Assembly: GCA_003259005.1 (NCBI GenBank)
Contig: QLII01000001.1
Coordinates: 7,059,001-7,123,000 of the forward strand
Length of the DNA: 64,000 nt
Direction: 5' to 3'
DNA from: Spirosoma telluris
Lineage (GTDB): Bacteria; Bacteroidota; Bacteroidia; Cytophagales; Spirosomataceae
The notes beneath the pieces are model-generated. The model was not told where the DNA came from and made no database searches. It saw nothing but the letters and a program-made list of their open reading frames with translations. Made by a program: the position numbers and the translations under genes. Below, piece by piece: positions 28,914 through 37,829 of the stretch; positions within the stretch are counted from its first letter, which is position 1; each line of letters starts with the position of its first letter.

Positions 28914-29442
28914 TTAAACTTTGTAAGGTTGCTCGAACTCTGGTTTTAACAGTACCCACCGGCATATTCAATTTTTTCGCTACTTCGACCAGTGTATATC
29001 CTTTATAGTAAATCAAATCAATTAACTGGCGTTTATGTGGTGATAATTTATTGACAAGATCAAGAATACCAAGAAGTTCTATACCTGGTTGATTTACCTG
29101 ATACTCACGGTCTATTTCGTGTTGATTCCCCGTATTGATTTCCATTACGATACCTATATTATTTTTTCGTAACTCATCTAATGCTGTATGTCGGGCAATA
29201 CAAAGTAACCATGTAAACAACCTACCCTTCGATTCGTCGTAAAGTCCGATTCGCTGATAAATTTTAATGAACGTTTCCTGTAGAACGTCCTGTGCGGTGT
29301 CTGTATTTTTGCAGATTCGGGTTATACTTCCGAAGAGAGCTGCCGAATACTGATCATATAAAATGGAAAAGGCCTTTTTACTCCCCTGCTTCAGTTCTTG
29401 AATTAATAGTTGTTCCGTGTACTGTTTCGGTAACTGTTTCAT
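28894..29442 (-). CDS. ECF RNA polymerase sigma factor
   Basis: A 182-residue sigma-70 family factor of the extracytoplasmic-function class. Region 2 is FSILYDQYSAALFGSI through AQDVLQETFIKIYQRI and RLFTWLLCIARHTALDELRK; region 4 is LSPHKRQLIDLIYYKGYTLV with helix-turn-helix VAKKLNMPVGTVKTRVRATL. It is divergent from the LuxR gene across a 253-base gap. No anti-sigma gene with a membrane helix follows directly, so its control is not visible here. The last residues are encoded inside a terminator stem. Confidence 0.93.
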   Translation of the reverse strand: MKQLPKQYTEQLLIQELKQGSKKAFSILYDQYSAALFGSITRICKNTDTAQDVLQETFIKIYQRIGLYDESKGRLFTWLLCIARHTALDELRKNNIGIVMEINTGNQHEIDREYQVNQPGIELLGILDLVNKLSPHKRQLIDLIYYKGYTLVEVAKKLNMPVGTVKTRVRATLQSLRCQECI

Positions 29443-29561
29443 AAGATTAGAGGCTATTTGGTTGTAGCTATGAGGTTAACGCTAGTTGCTACGTTTGAGG
29501 AAAATTTCGTTGTTAATCAATGTATTATGGTGCAATGTTAGCCTAGGGATAGGCGTCTCTC

Positions 29562-29633
29562 AATAGTGAAAGTCACTATTTTTTTGCTTCCATAGGAACG
29601 TATTTTTTAATTCTCAATAGCGAAAACCACTAT
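29562..29633. promoter_or_regulatory. Tandem dyads in the sigma/LuxR divergent region
   Basis: AATAGTGAAAGTCACTATT (29562-29580) is a perfect 8-bp inverted repeat around AAG. A close variant, AATAGCGAAAACCACTAT, lies at 29616-29633, 54 bases downstream and ending 62 bases before the LuxR-type start. Two spaced copies of a dyad fit operator sites for a dimeric regulator, perhaps the adjacent LuxR protein itself. Confidence 0.5.
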
Positions 29634-29695
29634 ATTTAACGGCCTAATTTTGATCGTTTGTAAAACAATAAATAGGATATTATCGACTTTTATTC

Positions 29696-30514
29696 ATGAA
29701 TAAAGATGTATATCAGGCTACGCTAAATAACTTTCGAGAAACTGATAATATTTACAAACGCGTTGTAAAACTTTCTGAACGCTTTTTTGAGGAAGATATA
29801 TTAGCGAATACAAGCAATTTTGTTCGGGAAGCAGAAGGATTACTGGAGCGGGTAAAGGGGACAGATGCGGTCATGGGTATTTTTAATCATAAAACCTGGC
29901 AGCCTATAGTTGAAGTTGGGGCCGATAAGTTTTGGGGAGAAATACCCGGTTCAAAAGAAGATAGGATTAAAATAATATTAAGTTATCTGGAAAAAGAATA
30001 CGAAAATTTTCCGGTAGATTCAGTGAAATGGCAGATAAATGTATTAAATGAAATTCCGTATGACCAACGGGTAAATTTTAAATTTCATCATTGTGGAATA
30101 CGATATAAGCGGGGAGATGGGACTCGGATATGTATTTTTTCGCAAGGCATGCCTTTTCAATACGATAAGGATCGAAATTTTACTTATACATTCAATTATG
30201 TACAAAATATTTCCTATTTACTGAAAAAGGATTTTCATTCCTATTGGATTCGCATGTCGTATGGGGTGAAAAATGAATTCGTTCGTACTTATCATTCGGC
30301 TACTGGTGAATATGCTTCCCGGGATTTGTTATCGTCGCGGGAAAAAGAAATTCTGACGTGCATAGCGGACGATCTTGATACAAAAGAAATTGCAGACCGA
30401 CTTTTTATTAGCCCTAATACCGTTGGAAATCATCGTAGTAATATGATCGAACGCTTAGGTGCCAGAGATACTACCGCCTTAGTTCAACTGGCAAAAATGG
30501 CTGGCATGATTTAG
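29696..30514 (+). CDS. LuxR-family transcriptional regulator
   Basis: A 272-residue regulator. The C-terminal 65 residues are a LuxR/GerE helix-turn-helix (LLSSREKEILTCIADDLDTK, EIADRLFISPNTVGNHRSNM). The N-terminal 200 residues are a PAS-like sensor region (TDAVMGIFNHKTWQPIVEVG, GADKFWGEIP) with no receiver-type Asp pocket. Its A/T-rich codons contrast with the neighbours. It is divergent from the ECF sigma gene and is followed by a hairpin terminator. The signal is unknown. Confidence 0.88.
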   Translation: MNKDVYQATLNNFRETDNIYKRVVKLSERFFEEDILANTSNFVREAEGLLERVKGTDAVMGIFNHKTWQPIVEVGADKFWGEIPGSKEDRIKIILSYLEKEYENFPVDSVKWQINVLNEIPYDQRVNFKFHHCGIRYKRGDGTRICIFSQGMPFQYDKDRNFTYTFNYVQNISYLLKKDFHSYWIRMSYGVKNEFVRTYHSATGEYASRDLLSSREKEILTCIADDLDTKEIADRLFISPNTVGNHRSNMIERLGARDTTALVQLAKMAGMI

Positions 30515-30552
30515 ACGAGTAAGTCGAATTTGGCCTTCTAAATAAAGATTTT

Positions 30553-30605
30553 AGGTAGAAATACGCCTTTCCTGCACACAGGGGCGTGTTTCTACCTGTT
30601 TTTTC
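30553..30605 (+). terminator. Rho-independent terminator after the LuxR gene
   Basis: AGGTAGAAATACGCC (30553-30567) pairs with GGCGTGTTTCTACCT (30583-30597) with one mismatch, followed by a T-rich run. Confidence 0.8.
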
Positions 30606-30765
30606 TTGTGAAGAATGCGCTCGTTCCCGGCTCATTTTAACCCGTTGACGGTGGACTCCCGCTCGTTGTGTATCCAAAGTCGCCTACTGCCAGTTAGGCG
30701 TTGGTGGCCGCTGGCCCTACTGTCACCTTTGTATCGGAAAGCAACTCCCTAACAACAAATTACTA

Positions 30766-31644
30766 ATGAACACTTTGTATAAAAGACTGATTGCAGTCGT
30801 TGGTTTAGCCATATCCTTAAGTGCCTGTCAGGAAAATAGTCTGGTTACTCCTGATAAGTCAGTCGATGCATCGGCTGAGGCCGTAAATGATCTCATTCCG
30901 GTGGGACTTCCCAAGAAGTATACACTGATCAAACACGGGCAGGCCACCTTAACGTATATGGGTGATGGTCGGTTGCAAAAAGTAGCTTACGGGCCAGGGC
31001 CAATTAGCTATCCTTATAATTCCGTTAGCTATACCTACGGCCCTCAGTCAATTAAAGTAACTTCATACTGGGGTAATACAGTGGTTCTGATTGAGGACTA
31101 TCAACTGGATGCCAATACCGGACGCTGTTCAGCATACAAAGAGACAAGCTTCGTTTTTTATAGTTTTGGTACCGTAACGCTGGAGCAAAACTGGGCCTTT
31201 CAATACAATGCACTAGGCCAATTGAAAACACGTGTAAGTCAGAATAACGGTGAAAAAACCACCTACACCTTCAACGCTGATGGTGACCTGAGTAAGGCAA
31301 GCTCAACCGGGATCGACGGAAATCCGTCCAAAGACATCACATTTGCCTATAATCAACCTGTGGGCGACCCGATTCTGACGGATCGTAATTTGCTTAGCTC
31401 CGAGTGGACCTCCCTGCCAGACCCTTACCTGCGTATTTTCGGCAAGTCCAGCAAACACCTGGCGAAACTCATTACGCAGAAAAGCTTCTATGGTAACCAG
31501 ATGCCATCGACCTACTATTATACGTATACACTGAATGCTGATGGCTACGTAACCGAGGAGAAAGTGTTTAACGTTGCCAATGCTGTCCTGATGTCTACGA
31601 AATCGTACAACTATCTGGTTACGAATATTGGCTTTCTGCAATAG
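30766..31644 (+). CDS. Lipoprotein with RHS-like/DUF4595-type repeats
   Basis: A 292-residue lipoprotein; the signal MNTLYKRLIAVVGLAISLSAC ends in a lipobox Cys at residue 21. The rest holds repeated short strands of the YTYG/YNALGQL/FNADGDL kind (YQLDANTGRCSAY, FQYNALGQLKTR, YTFNADGDLSK, YTLNADGYVTEEK). This resembles the YD-repeat and DUF4595 lipoproteins of Bacteroidota. It is probably anchored at the cell surface or outer membrane. No enzyme motif is visible and the role is unknown. A hairpin terminator follows. Confidence 0.75.
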   Translation: MNTLYKRLIAVVGLAISLSACQENSLVTPDKSVDASAEAVNDLIPVGLPKKYTLIKHGQATLTYMGDGRLQKVAYGPGPISYPYNSVSYTYGPQSIKVTSYWGNTVVLIEDYQLDANTGRCSAYKETSFVFYSFGTVTLEQNWAFQYNALGQLKTRVSQNNGEKTTYTFNADGDLSKASSTGIDGNPSKDITFAYNQPVGDPILTDRNLLSSEWTSLPDPYLRIFGKSSKHLAKLITQKSFYGNQMPSTYYYTYTLNADGYVTEEKVFNVANAVLMSTKSYNYLVTNIGFLQ

Positions 31645-31672
31645 GCAATCAGTAAAGCAAATTAGGGAAAGG

Positions 31673-31700
31673 TGCCTGGCTATTCAGTCAGGCATTTTTT
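31673..31700 (+). terminator. Rho-independent terminator after the lipoprotein gene
   Basis: TGCCTG (31673-31678) pairs with CAGGCA (31689-31694), extended by imperfect pairs, and is followed by six T residues. A short GC palindrome, CCGACCGTCCCGGTCGG, lies a few bases further on. Confidence 0.75.
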
Positions 31701-31839
31701 GTAGTGCCGACCGTCCCGGTCGGTTATATAGTAAGCCTCTCGCCCGATCAGGATGATCTGAGTGGACGTTGGATAGTCAAAATGTAGGAACTAGAGCAAT
31801 TTTCTTTACTTTTATATCGCTAAAAACTACTGGCTATGA

Positions 31840-32046
31840 GTTTGTTATAGTAGTCCAGCTGGTTATTATAACAATGCGCCGTTTATGGGTAAAGGATTCT
31901 CAAAAGGCTATCTGCTCCAATCAGATATGAACGGCGATAAGACAGCCGGATTTGATGTTATAATGCCTAATGGACAAGTTAAGGCAACACCGAAGAAATA
32001 CAACTTCCTTACCTATGAAAAGAACCCTGAACTTCCTCCTTGGTAG
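31840..32046 (+). pseudogene. Possible coding remnant upstream of the DUF3500 gene
   Basis: A stop-free stretch of about 65 codons reads AGYYNNAPFMGKGFSKGYLL, then SDMNGDKTAGFDVIMPNGQ and KKYNFLTYEKNPELPPW before a stop at about 32046. The composition looks protein-like, but it has no clear upstream start, matches no family I know, and overlaps the next gene. It could be the 3' end of a deleted gene. The remaining sequence between 31701 and 31840 shows nothing. Confidence 0.25.
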
Positions 32047-33082
32047 CCTCTTTTTAGCCTCTACTAGCGTCGCTCAATCGACTAGTATCCTTATCGAATC
32101 GGCCAACCGATTTCTGAGCACGCTCAGTGCTGACGAATTACAAAAGACCAACTATGCTTTTACTGACTCGCTTCGGTATAAGTGGACCAACCTGCCCGTG
32201 GGGTTAGTACCCCGGCCTGGTATTCAATACGGCTCGCTGTCTGATAAAAGTCGCATGGCCTTTCATCGGGTGCTGTCGGCTATGCTCAGTTCGCAGGGCT
32301 ATTTGAAAACAACCAGCATCATGCAACTGGATGATATTTTGAATACGCTCTATCAACAAGCCTTTGACAAAGGAGAGATTGATCAGAAAATGCTCAAAAT
32401 GATGCAGGATTTAAAATGGGCGCATGGCAACTATTACATCTCGGTATGGGGAAAACCGCAGACCAATGAAGCTTGGGGGCTCAACTTTGGCGGGCATCAC
32501 ATGGCCCTGAGCCTCACCTCCGACGGGAAGAACGTATCCATGTCGCCTTATTTTGTTGGTACGGACCCCTCGGAAGTGAAATCGGCTAAATATGCAGGAC
32601 TGCGGGTGTTAAGCAAAGAAGAAGATTATGGATTCATGCTCATCAACGCGTTAACAGATGCCCAGAAAGCCATGGCTATTCTGAAACAGGAGGTCCCTAA
32701 AGACATCATCACCAGTCCGCAAGGTAGCCAGCGAATTTCGAGCTATTACGGTATTGCGGCCGGAAAATTCACGACCGATCAGCAGGACATGCTGAAACTT
32801 CTGATTCAGGAATACACCCATAATTTTGAACATCAAAAAGCACATCAGCTTTTTGAGAAGATCCTGAAATCGGGAATTGATAAAGTATATTTTGCCTGGG
32901 TAGGTAGCCTGGACAATAACAAGCCGCATTATTACATTATCAACGGCCCTGACTTTTTGATTGAGTACGATAACGTTGGTTTTCAGAATGATGGTAACCA
33001 CATCCACGCTATTTTAAGAGAAAAAGGCAATGACTTTGGTGCTGATTTACTGAAGCAGCATTACCTGGAATCGAAGCACTGA
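32015..33082 (+). CDS. DUF3500 domain secreted protein
   Basis: A 355-residue protein from MKRTLNFLLGSLFLASTSVAQ, a clear signal peptide; the in-frame ATG at 31970 would place 15 charged residues before it and is rejected. The DUF3500 signatures are visible: WTNLPVGLVPRPGIQYGSLS, WGLNFGGHHMALSL, MSPYFVGTDPSEV and DKVYFAWVGSLDNNKPHYY, then GPDFLIEYDNVGFQNDGNHIH. The family has no established activity; the His-rich GGHH and NHIH pairs may bind a metal. Exported, role unknown. Confidence 0.88.
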   Translation: MKRTLNFLLGSLFLASTSVAQSTSILIESANRFLSTLSADELQKTNYAFTDSLRYKWTNLPVGLVPRPGIQYGSLSDKSRMAFHRVLSAMLSSQGYLKTTSIMQLDDILNTLYQQAFDKGEIDQKMLKMMQDLKWAHGNYYISVWGKPQTNEAWGLNFGGHHMALSLTSDGKNVSMSPYFVGTDPSEVKSAKYAGLRVLSKEEDYGFMLINALTDAQKAMAILKQEVPKDIITSPQGSQRISSYYGIAAGKFTTDQQDMLKLLIQEYTHNFEHQKAHQLFEKILKSGIDKVYFAWVGSLDNNKPHYYIINGPDFLIEYDNVGFQNDGNHIHAILREKGNDFGADLLKQHYLESKH

Positions 33083-33146
33083 GCCGTTCGGGGTAAAGAT
33101 ATAAGTGATTACCCTGTGAACGTGTAGAGAAGGGAGATGTAGAAAT

Positions 33147-34442
33147 TTAGGTATGGCTTATGGCAGGTAAATAAACCTGAAATGTAGCGCCTTGGCCGGG
33201 TTGGCTGGTGGCCGTAATTACTCCGCCATGATTAGTGGCAACTTTTTGGCAAATGGCCAGACCAACGCCGGTGCCCGCAAACTCATTCTTGCCGTGCAGT
33301 CGCTGGAATACCTGAAAAATACGGTCCAGGTATTTTTCATCAAAACCAATCCCATTGTCACTGATCTCAATCCGGTGATAGACCGCAGACAGACGGGCTG
33401 GTTTTAGGGTTGGTGGTAAATCCGTAGCTGTTATTTCCTGGGATCTTATGTGAATCTGAGGAGGTATACCATCCCGGTGAAACTTAAGGGCGTTACTGAG
33501 TAAGTTTTGAAATAACTGCCCAAGCTGCGAGGCTTCTCCCTCAACAATAGGGAGTGCATGGGCCTGGATTTGAGCCTGGCTTTCCTCAATGGTTAGGGAT
33601 AGATTTTCCAGGCAACTGGTAATCAGGCTCGTAAGCGCTACAGGAGTAGAAGCTTCCCGGCGAGTAGACAGACGCGAGAAACTCAATAAGTCTTTTATTA
33701 GGACCGACATCCTGTTAGCCGCCGACTGCATCCGGCTGAGATACGTCCGTGATTCGGTTGATAAATCGCTGTTACGGCTTTGGAGCAGATCGCCAAATTG
33801 CTGAATCTTGCGCAGGGGTTCCTGCAAATCATGGCTGGCAATGTAGGCAAACTGACTTAAATCCTCATTGCTCCGGTTCAGTTCACGAACAGTTGACTCT
33901 AGTTCGTGTTGCGACTGTTCTAACTTTGCTTTCGCCTGCGCAAGCTCTTCATTCTGCCGAAGCGTTTGCATCACAAGTTTTTGCGCATGGATATTAACCA
34001 CAAAACCCGTCCAGGCCGCTACTTTTTCAACGTCACTTTTTACGGGTTGAGCCGTAAACAGGTGCCATAAGTAGGATTGCGTGGTTGCATCGCGTAGGCG
34101 GCATTCATACTGAAATGGCTGATAGGTAGCCGCTTGCTTGTTCCATAATACCCAGAACCCCTCATAGTCATCAGGATGAATGGTTTTAGCCCATTTTGCC
34201 TGATTAATGACCTGAAGCGAATGGCCGGTCAGCTCCAGTAGCCAAGTGTTGGCATACAGTAGCTGACCGGCTTGATTAGCTGTAAAAATCAGGAGTGGCA
34301 ACGAATTCGTTACCCGTTGGTAATGCTGCTCACTCGCTTGTAGTCGTAAGGCTAACTCCTGTAATTGCTCATTTTTTCGTTTAATCTCGTCATAAGCCGA
34401 TAGCGGATGATTGGCATCGAATTGAGCACGCCAGTGATTCAT
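33147..34442 (-). CDS. PAS-domain sensor histidine kinase of the stressosome operon
   Basis: A 431-residue kinase: an N-terminal helix, one PAS domain (residues about 45-150; NSLPLLIFTANQAGQLLYAN, KTIHPDDYEGF), a coiled coil, HisKA with phospho-His in YIASHDLQEPLRKIQQ (about 205), and HATPase with ISDNGIGFDEKY and GTGVGLAICQKV. No membrane segments, so it senses a cytoplasmic signal. It is the last gene of the rsb-type operon and overlaps the preceding gene by four bases (ATGA). Such kinases commonly close Bacteroidota stressosome loci and may be an output or input arm. Confidence 0.9.
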   Translation of the reverse strand: MNHWRAQFDANHPLSAYDEIKRKNEQLQELALRLQASEQHYQRVTNSLPLLIFTANQAGQLLYANTWLLELTGHSLQVINQAKWAKTIHPDDYEGFWVLWNKQAATYQPFQYECRLRDATTQSYLWHLFTAQPVKSDVEKVAAWTGFVVNIHAQKLVMQTLRQNEELAQAKAKLEQSQHELESTVRELNRSNEDLSQFAYIASHDLQEPLRKIQQFGDLLQSRNSDLSTESRTYLSRMQSAANRMSVLIKDLLSFSRLSTRREASTPVALTSLITSCLENLSLTIEESQAQIQAHALPIVEGEASQLGQLFQNLLSNALKFHRDGIPPQIHIRSQEITATDLPPTLKPARLSAVYHRIEISDNGIGFDEKYLDRIFQVFQRLHGKNEFAGTGVGLAICQKVATNHGGVITATSQPGQGATFQVYLPAISHT

Positions 34443-34840
34443 CTGTTCGGCGCTTGGTTTTCTCGACGTAGGAAGGCTGTAGTATAATGTAATTTTCCCC
34501 CTTTACCGGTATTGGTTATTTCCATCTTCTCAACCAGGCGCTGCGCATACAGTAACCCCTGATTAAGCGGATTGGCCACTGGTAGATTCCGATCCTCAAT
34601 AACTGCTACTAAGAACGGATGACTTCGCAAGCGCTCGGTGCCCAGCGTTAACGTAGGGCCTGTACCCTGTTCAATGGCATAACGGGCAACCTCTGAGACC
34701 GCCGTAGCGAAGGTTGTTTGGGCCGCTAAGGACAAACCAACCAACTCGGCCAGTTTCATCGCCCGTTTATGGGCCAGAATCAGGTCCATCTCATTGTCGA
34801 GCGAAATTTTAATTAATTCCTCCATGATCTCCATGAGCAC
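34439..34840 (-). CDS. RsbT/anti-sigma-type ATP-binding protein
   Basis: A 133-residue GHKL ATPase fold protein. AAQTTFATAVSEVARYAIEQG is the N-box helix of anti-sigma/serine kinases, though the usual Asn is replaced (EVARYAIEQG for ELARNxxxYG-type). The glycine-rich lid is shortened (NQGLLYAQRLVEKMEI). The degenerate boxes suggest a regulatory rather than fully active kinase. It overlaps the phosphatase gene before it; starts at 34834 or 34825 are also possible. Confidence 0.75.
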   Translation of the reverse strand: MLMEIMEELIKISLDNEMDLILAHKRAMKLAELVGLSLAAQTTFATAVSEVARYAIEQGTGPTLTLGTERLRSHPFLVAVIEDRNLPVANPLNQGLLYAQRLVEKMEITNTGKGGKLHYTTAFLRRENQAPNR

Positions 34841-35849
34841 GACCTACGAATAAGGATGTATCATCCGTTTGACGGGAATAATCTTTGTATAAAGCCGCTG
34901 CCAATATAGTTAAATCATATCGATGGATTTGCGGGTATTTGGTATGATCCCAACGCGATTGCAACCCATCTGAACACATAATGAGCAACTGACCCCGTTC
35001 AAAGGGTAGGGTATGGTCGTTCATCGTAGCTGGCAGATTCATTCCTATAATGCCATTATAGGAAAGGAAGTTTTTGGAGGCCATGAGCCCACTGAGCCGG
35101 GTCGAAATGTTGCCAACCCCACACCAGTTCCATTGTTGATTCGCTACATCATAGACAATCACGGAGCCAACTAATCCACGCGTTTTCGTAACGGAACGAT
35201 GAATCGACCGTATAATATCGACCGGCCGATGATCGGGACAAAGTCGAAACGAATTAATGGCAGTCTGAACGGCCAGATGCGCTTCGGGCCCGTGTCCTAA
35301 ACCGTCTCCCAGAAATAGTTTGATATGGCTGGGCGTCATTTTTAGATAACAACCATCTCCACACATAGTTTCGCCGGGTTTGGCCACCAGTAAGGAGCGA
35401 AACTCAAATCCGGCTGATCGTTCGGGTGTGTGCGCAAGTTTAGGCGCCAGGAAGATCCGGGCCAGCAAAATAGTCCCCCAGCCTTTCAGGGAATAAATCT
35501 GGGTCTGATCAGCCAGTCGATTAATAGAGCCTAGCCCATGACCCAATGTGCTGGTTGTTGAAACGCCATCCTTACTCATTTTGGCGGCATCGGTCATACC
35601 GGGTCCGCTATCGATACTGATGAGTTCAAGACCCGACTGGGTACTTGACTGAAAATGCCGAACGAGCAGGTTACCTCCTCCGGCATGTTTAATGAGATTG
35701 GAGGCCATTTCGGCCACAATTAAGTCGATTTCGCTGAGTCGCTGTTGCTGAAAACCGGCCTGAATGGCGATCTGGCTGATTCCTTTTTTTAGTAGCGCTA
35801 AATAACTCCGATCGGGGGCCTGAAAGCGTATATGTACGGAGTTATCCAT
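34809..35849 (-). CDS. Fused ATPase-PP2C phosphatase, RsbX-like
   Basis: A 346-residue protein with two parts. Residues 1-130 are a GHKL ATP-binding domain (LSEIDLIVAEMASNLIKHAG, SIDSGPGMTD, LGHGLGSINRL). Residues about 150-340 are a SpoIIE/PP2C-type phosphatase (MCGDGCYLK, LFLGDGLGHGPEAHLA, LIMCSDGLQSRW, DDTSLFVGR) with metal-binding Asp residues. In classic stressosomes RsbX dephosphorylates RsbR and RsbS; here the phosphatase is fused to its own ATPase domain. It overlaps the RsbT gene by eight bases. Confidence 0.88.
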   Translation of the reverse strand: MDNSVHIRFQAPDRSYLALLKKGISQIAIQAGFQQQRLSEIDLIVAEMASNLIKHAGGGNLLVRHFQSSTQSGLELISIDSGPGMTDAAKMSKDGVSTTSTLGHGLGSINRLADQTQIYSLKGWGTILLARIFLAPKLAHTPERSAGFEFRSLLVAKPGETMCGDGCYLKMTPSHIKLFLGDGLGHGPEAHLAVQTAINSFRLCPDHRPVDIIRSIHRSVTKTRGLVGSVIVYDVANQQWNWCGVGNISTRLSGLMASKNFLSYNGIIGMNLPATMNDHTLPFERGQLLIMCSDGLQSRWDHTKYPQIHRYDLTILAAALYKDYSRQTDDTSLFVGRAHGDHGGIN

Positions 35850-36255
35850 TCTTCCATTTTAAAATGGTAATTGTTGTTCCCTGACCAACAATACTCTTAA
35901 GATCAAATTCATTAACCAGACGCTTGGTACCGGGTAATCCTAAACCGAGACTTTTTCCGGTAGAGTAACCATCCTGCATCGCCAGGTTAATATCAGCGAT
36001 TCCGGGACCTTTGTCCGCAAACGTTAATCGTACACCTGACTCGCGCCCTTTGCTGACCACTTCGATCACTACCTGTCCGCCATTAGCATAGCGAAGCATA
36101 TTTCGGGCTAATTCGCTGGCTGCGGTAATGAGTTTTGTCTGGTTAACAATGCCCATCCCAATCTTTACGGCAACTTCTTTGACCCGATTACGACAGGGAA
36201 CAACATCCTGCTCCCGCGTAACGGTCATGCTGTCTTTACTCAGTATCGTCAGCAT
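35842..36255 (-). CDS. rsbT: RsbT-like serine/threonine kinase
   Basis: A 137-residue kinase of the RsbT type, which phosphorylates RsbR and RsbS and leaves the stressosome on activation. The N-box helix LITAASELARNMLRYANGG has the conserved Glu and Asn; the G1 and G2 boxes are FADKGPGI and SLGLGLPGTKRL. A start at 36255 or 36228 fits the family length; an ATG at 36285 lies deep inside rsbS. It overlaps rsbS by about 20 bases, consistent with a stoichiometric module. Confidence 0.9.
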   Translation of the reverse strand: MLTILSKDSMTVTREQDVVPCRNRVKEVAVKIGMGIVNQTKLITAASELARNMLRYANGGQVVIEVVSKGRESGVRLTFADKGPGIADINLAMQDGYSTGKSLGLGLPGTKRLVNEFDLKSIVGQGTTITILKWKNG

Positions 36256-36634
36256 CGTCGTCCACCAGTTCGTCGTTCGGGCCAAGCTTTGTTTGTAACA
36301 GACTCATCCCTCGTTCTACGTCGAGTGCGGTATAAACGCCACTGAGTGATAACCCTAATTCAATCAGGGTAATCGCTACGGCTGGTTGCATCCCGACCAC
36401 AACGGTTTCGGCATCCAGCACCCTTGTCATACTGGCAATATTGCCCAGAATTCGACCCATAAATGAGTCCACAATCGAGACGGCCGAGATGTCGATCAAT
36501 ACACCACGGGCTCCTGTCTTGTGAACCATATTGATCAAATCCGTCTCCAGTGTTAACGCCAGCCGGTCATATAAATCAACTTGAATGGTAACCAGCAGAA
36601 AGGAACCCATTCGGAGGATAGGTATTTTTTCCAT
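36236..36634 (-). CDS. rsbS: RsbS-like stressosome STAS protein
   Basis: A 132-residue single STAS domain. It starts MEKIPILRMGSFLLVTIQVDL and contains the phosphorylation motif IDISAVSIVDSFMGRIL with Ser57 in the position of B. subtilis RsbS Ser59, followed by MTRVLDAETVVVGMQP. In stressosomes RsbS forms the core with RsbR and captures RsbT until phosphorylated. It follows rsbR by 12 bases. Confidence 0.92.
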   Translation of the reverse strand: MEKIPILRMGSFLLVTIQVDLYDRLALTLETDLINMVHKTGARGVLIDISAVSIVDSFMGRILGNIASMTRVLDAETVVVGMQPAVAITLIELGLSLSGVYTALDVERGMSLLQTKLGPNDELVDDDADDTE

Positions 36635-36646
36635 GGGTAATGTACG

Positions 36647-37513
36647 TTAACGTATAGACTTATCCGTATCCGCCCGTTTTACAGTTAGCTTATGCATACC
36701 AAAGGCATGTTTGAGGGCGCTGGCTAGTGAGGCTTTGGTGATAATGTTAGACAGGTCGATGCCCAGATGAACAACCGTTTGGGCAATTTCAGGCCGGATG
36801 CCGCTAATGATACAATCGGCCCCCATCAGGCGGGTGGCACTAACGGTCTTGATCAAATGCTGCGCCACCAGTGAGTCGACAGCCGGAACGCCCGAGATGT
36901 CCAGAATGGCAATGCTACTACCGGTATCGACAATCTTTTGCAGCAGGTTTTCCATCACGACCTGTGTTCGGGAACTGTCCAGCGTGCCAATGATGGGGAG
37001 TGCCAGAATCCCATCCCATATCTGAATAACGGGGGTAGAGATATCACTGATTTCATCATTCTGGCGAAGAATGACTTCTTCCCGACCTTTAATGAATGTC
37101 TCGAACGTAATGACAGCGAAGTTATCCAGCAACTGATTGAGCTTCCGACTCTCGGTAAAAAGCTGCATTGAATCATTGGGTATTTGCTGTTGGAGTAAGT
37201 CCAGAATAGCTTCCTTTAATCCGTATATATATAGGCCTGTTTCGCGGGGAGTAAACCCCTGCCGGGCACGTGACATTGAAATCGTTGACAGGATTTCAAA
37301 CACCTCGTCGTAATCCGTAGAATCAACCTGGCTTATATTTTCTTCTGTTATGATCTCTGCCAATGCATTGACTAACTCCTCTGATTGTGCCCGCAATTCA
37401 TCGTTCGTCATCAAATCATCCCGAAGACTTTCACTGCTTAATTGTTTTTGAAGCCAGCTGTCCAGAAGCTGGGCCTTATTCTTCTTCAGTAATTCCGTAA
37501 TTGTAGTCGCCAT
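36647..37513 (-). CDS. rsbR: RsbR-like stressosome protein (RsbRD-type sensor domain plus STAS)
   Basis: A 288-residue protein that opens the operon. Residues 1-150 are a helical RsbRD-type sensor domain (not a globin), and residues about 155-275 a STAS domain. The two positions phosphorylated in B. subtilis RsbR are visible: Thr177 in LPIIGTLDSSR, and Ser214 in GVPAVDSLVA, where B. subtilis has Thr205. With RsbS it should build the large sensor complex that holds RsbT. The upstream 390 bases to the inverted-repeat element show no clear promoter. Confidence 0.9.
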   Translation of the reverse strand: MATTITELLKKNKAQLLDSWLQKQLSSESLRDDLMTNDELRAQSEELVNALAEIITEENISQVDSTDYDEVFEILSTISMSRARQGFTPRETGLYIYGLKEAILDLLQQQIPNDSMQLFTESRKLNQLLDNFAVITFETFIKGREEVILRQNDEISDISTPVIQIWDGILALPIIGTLDSSRTQVVMENLLQKIVDTGSSIAILDISGVPAVDSLVAQHLIKTVSATRLMGADCIISGIRPEIAQTVVHLGIDLSNIITKASLASALKHAFGMHKLTVKRADTDKSIR

Positions 37514-37829
37514 TAGTAGAGATTGAAAAGGGGAAAACAGGCAAAAATAAGTAACAGATGATTAGATTAAAATTAAATAATATTACAATCGCTAACTAGA
37601 TACAGCAAGTTGCGGATTGATTAAACGAGAACAGATAGGGATGTATCTGTCAAAGAGTAAGTCAATAAAGTTACACTTTGATTAATTTTATTGCGTATTA
37701 GATTAACAGTGGTGTCAATGATGGTTTACATGTTCGCAATTTAAGAAATCCCTTGCTTAATGGATACTATAAGTGTTCATAAATTCGCTGGAACTGCACT
37801 TTTTGACGCTATTCGGGCAATCAGTAATT

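Noticed and set aside
31303-31641. 112-codon frame opposite the lipoprotein gene
   Set aside because: Antisense shadow without family features.
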